Shown here: positions 62,436 through 64,000 of the stretch, one piece after another
Numbering within the stretch: position 1 is the first letter of the stretch
Layout: each line of letters opens with the position of its first letter
Assembly: GCA_964019695.1 (NCBI GenBank)
Contig: CAXHUL010000534.1
Span: forward strand, 266,164 to 330,163
Reading direction: 5' to 3'
Source: Loripinus fragilis
Lineage: Eukaryota; Mollusca; Bivalvia; Lucinida; Lucinidae
DNA: 64,000 bases
Translations under genes and position numbers: made by a program
The notes under the pieces: generated by a model
The model's input: the letters and a program-made list of their open reading frames with translations, nothing else
Told to the model about the DNA's origin: nothing
Database searches by the model: none

Positions 62436-63325
62436 TGCATCTGAACTAACGGTGAAATTGGCATGCCATGATACCGGCTTAAGCCCTCCAGTTAAATATA
62501 CTGACGGACTTTAAAAACGCAACACTTGGATAACAGCTTTAATTTATGTATAGAAAAAGAAGACAGAACAATAATTTTTGATTGTATGTTAAAGAGCATT
62601 CATTTGTAAGTAAAACATGGAAAACGTGTTAAACTTAGATGAATTTAATGCATTAAAATGTAAACATTTTGAGATAGGGGTCAAACTGATTCATGTGACC
62701 AAATGTTATGAATGAAAGATTCCATACTTCTACAAATCATGAAACACTAGAAGCATCAAATTTAAATCTTTGACTTCGTTAGTCATCGAGGAATCGCTCT
62801 CATATTGATTGGCAGGCCTGCGATACAGCTTATTTGCGTAGTTGACGTTTACCTGGGTGTACCCTTTCATTCAATAGCTTAAAATCTCCCCTCCTTAAGA
62901 AATGTTCAGATGACTTCATTCATACGGAGCAAATATCGTCGTCCAGTTTAGTTGTACAATTAAAACTAAAGTATTTGCTGAAGAAGCCAAATCATGATGA
63001 CATTATCGAAGCAAAGGAAGTTAACATTCAACAGTCTTTTGGAAGATATAAGGGGAAGATAGTGTTGCGTAATTGAAGTCAATCAGTATATTTTACTGAC
63101 AGTTCCAAGGCGGTACTTCTTTTGTGGATCATTTGTGTTATTTATGTCTTTTGTTTGTCAGCTTTCACGTCTGTTCATTGCTGCCTTGTGGGCACCTGAA
63201 GGGAAAGGGCTGACCTCTTGGCTCTCGCCTGTGATGTTTATTGTGATTTTGTTACTTTCTCAGTTGGTATCCTGTAACAGATGTGGTACTTGATTGTATC
63301 GATTCCTGATCCTTGCTGTCGTTCT
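62436..63325 (+). mobile_element. Penelope family B 3' tail, split by a TIR element
   Basis: The left part, 62436-62498, has CATCTGAACTAACGGTGA and ends CCTCCAGTTAAA. The right part, 63089-63325, resumes TATTTTACTGACAGTTCCAA and runs to ATTCCTGATCCTTGC. The element at 62499-63088 sits between. Confidence 0.9.
62499..63088. mobile_element. 590-bp TIR element at a TA site
   Basis: It starts TACTGACGGACTTTAAAAAC then GCAACACT. Its right end on the - strand is TACTGATTGACTTCAATTAC then GCAACACT. TA at 62497-62498 and 63089-63090. Removing it restores the Penelope tail consensus CAGTAAAATATTTTACTGAC, so both the ends and the TA duplication are confirmed by the empty-site comparison. No transposase is recognisable. 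Confidence 0.9.
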
Positions 63326-63389
63326 TACTTTCATTGGTTACTCACACCATTCATAGGAAAATAAATGTACCTTTTGAATAATTTTACAT

Positions 63390-63596
63390 TTAACCCTTTT
63401 CATTCCAATGTATTATCCAATACACATTGATACAAGAAGTATGAAATTGTTTATTTTGTACTTTAAGGGGTTGCTTTCTGAAAATAATGTATTCTGTTCC
63501 TGTAGATTGTTTTACCCTGGCAAACAGTGAAGACCTTTATGAAATGCCCTGTTTGCCACAGTACCCGTTCACCGTTATTTAGAATGAAAAGGGTTA
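63390..63596. mobile_element. MITE family I, copy 2
   Basis: It starts TTAACCCTTTTCATTCCAAT and ends AGAATGAAAAGGGTTAA, with a 15-16 bp TIR. The interior shares GACC..TATGAAATGCC with copy 1 at 28033-28276. Confidence 0.8.
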
Positions 63597-63900
63597 AAGT
63601 GCACACATAAGAAGGTATCATTATGTTGTTCTTTTGAGTGTAAATATAAGAAAATATCATTATTGTTGTTCTTTAAAGTGTAATATAAGAAAGTATCATT
63701 GTGTTGTTCTTTAAAGTATAAATATAAGAATGTATCATTTTGTTGTTCTTTAAAGTGTAAATATAAGAATGTATCATTTTGTTGTTTTTTTAAAGTGTAA
63801 ATATAAGAATGTATCATTTTGTTGTTCTTTTAAATTGTAAATATAAGAAGGTATCATTATGTTGTTCTTTAACGTGTAAATATAAGAAGGTATCATTAAC
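63597..63900. repeat. 39-bp minisatellite, about 7.7 copies
   Basis: Units of 38-40 bp: GTGTAAATATAAGAATGTAT then CATTTTGTTGTTCTTTAAA. Open frames on the - strand (NDTFLYLHFKEQQ repeats) arise because the 39-bp unit keeps frame. No start, partner domain or conserved length supports a gene. Confidence 0.95.
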
Positions 63901-64000
63901 ATTTTTATGTAAAGACAAAAAATCTCATGAAAATATAACACAACACACTTGATATACCCGCTAAATAAATCATGATGCAACAAACTCATCCATTTACTGA

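Noticed and set aside
63575..63989. Repetitive - strand peptides (NDTFLYLHFKEQQ)
   Set aside because: They come from a 39-bp minisatellite whose unit length keeps frame. No other sign of a gene.
1..64000. CRISPR arrays, bacterial operons, rRNA genes
   Set aside because: None seen. The repeats present are satellites, minisatellites and mobile elements of a eukaryotic genome.

Overview
This window looks like nuclear DNA of a bivalve mollusc, probably a clam-type (heterodont) bivalve. It is AT-rich and intron-rich, GT-AG splice sites are visible, and it carries degenerate non-LTR, Penelope-like, Ty3/gypsy and mariner elements, tRNA-derived SINEs and many small inverted-repeat (TIR) elements. 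There are no bacterial-type operons, rRNA genes or CRISPR arrays. The species assignment is inference from gene and repeat style.

One host gene can be assembled with confidence. It lies on the + strand and its coding exons run from 27769 to 58696. Eleven exons join in frame with consistent phases to give a 619-residue protein. In order it has a charged N-terminal region, one transmembrane segment (about residues 178-200), a coiled coil (about 206-309), and a C-terminal region resembling the mitochondria-eating protein (MIEAP/SPATA18) family. A second host trace is a single exon of an HSP70-12A-like gene on the - strand (11481-11614).

Layout. 0-11 kb: an array of a roughly 136-bp satellite is split in two (1381-1811 and 10101-10825) by an 8.3-kb insertion with related ends and long internal inverted arms. 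11-24 kb: the HSP70-like exon, SINEs, a broken non-LTR retrotransposon (14.06-16.8 kb) that itself holds a TA-flanked 788-bp TIR element, and a Penelope RT fragment. 24-27.7 kb: small TIR elements and a 1.2-kb TA-flanked element holding a 77-bp minisatellite and a 157-bp tandem duplication. 27.8-58.7 kb: the MIEAP-like gene, whose introns carry most of the mobile DNA. Among these are a Ty3/gypsy fragment with integrase upstream of RT (Gmr1-like order), split by a Penelope element that is itself split by another; a long Penelope RT; a hammerhead-like motif near a telomere-type TTAGGG run; several near-perfect palindromes; and an internally deleted mariner. 58.7-64 kb: more TIR, palindrome and Penelope-tail copies, and a 39-bp minisatellite.

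All mobile-element open frames seen are broken. Several TIR elements end about 20-55 bp from splice sites of the MIEAP-like gene, so they may influence its splicing.
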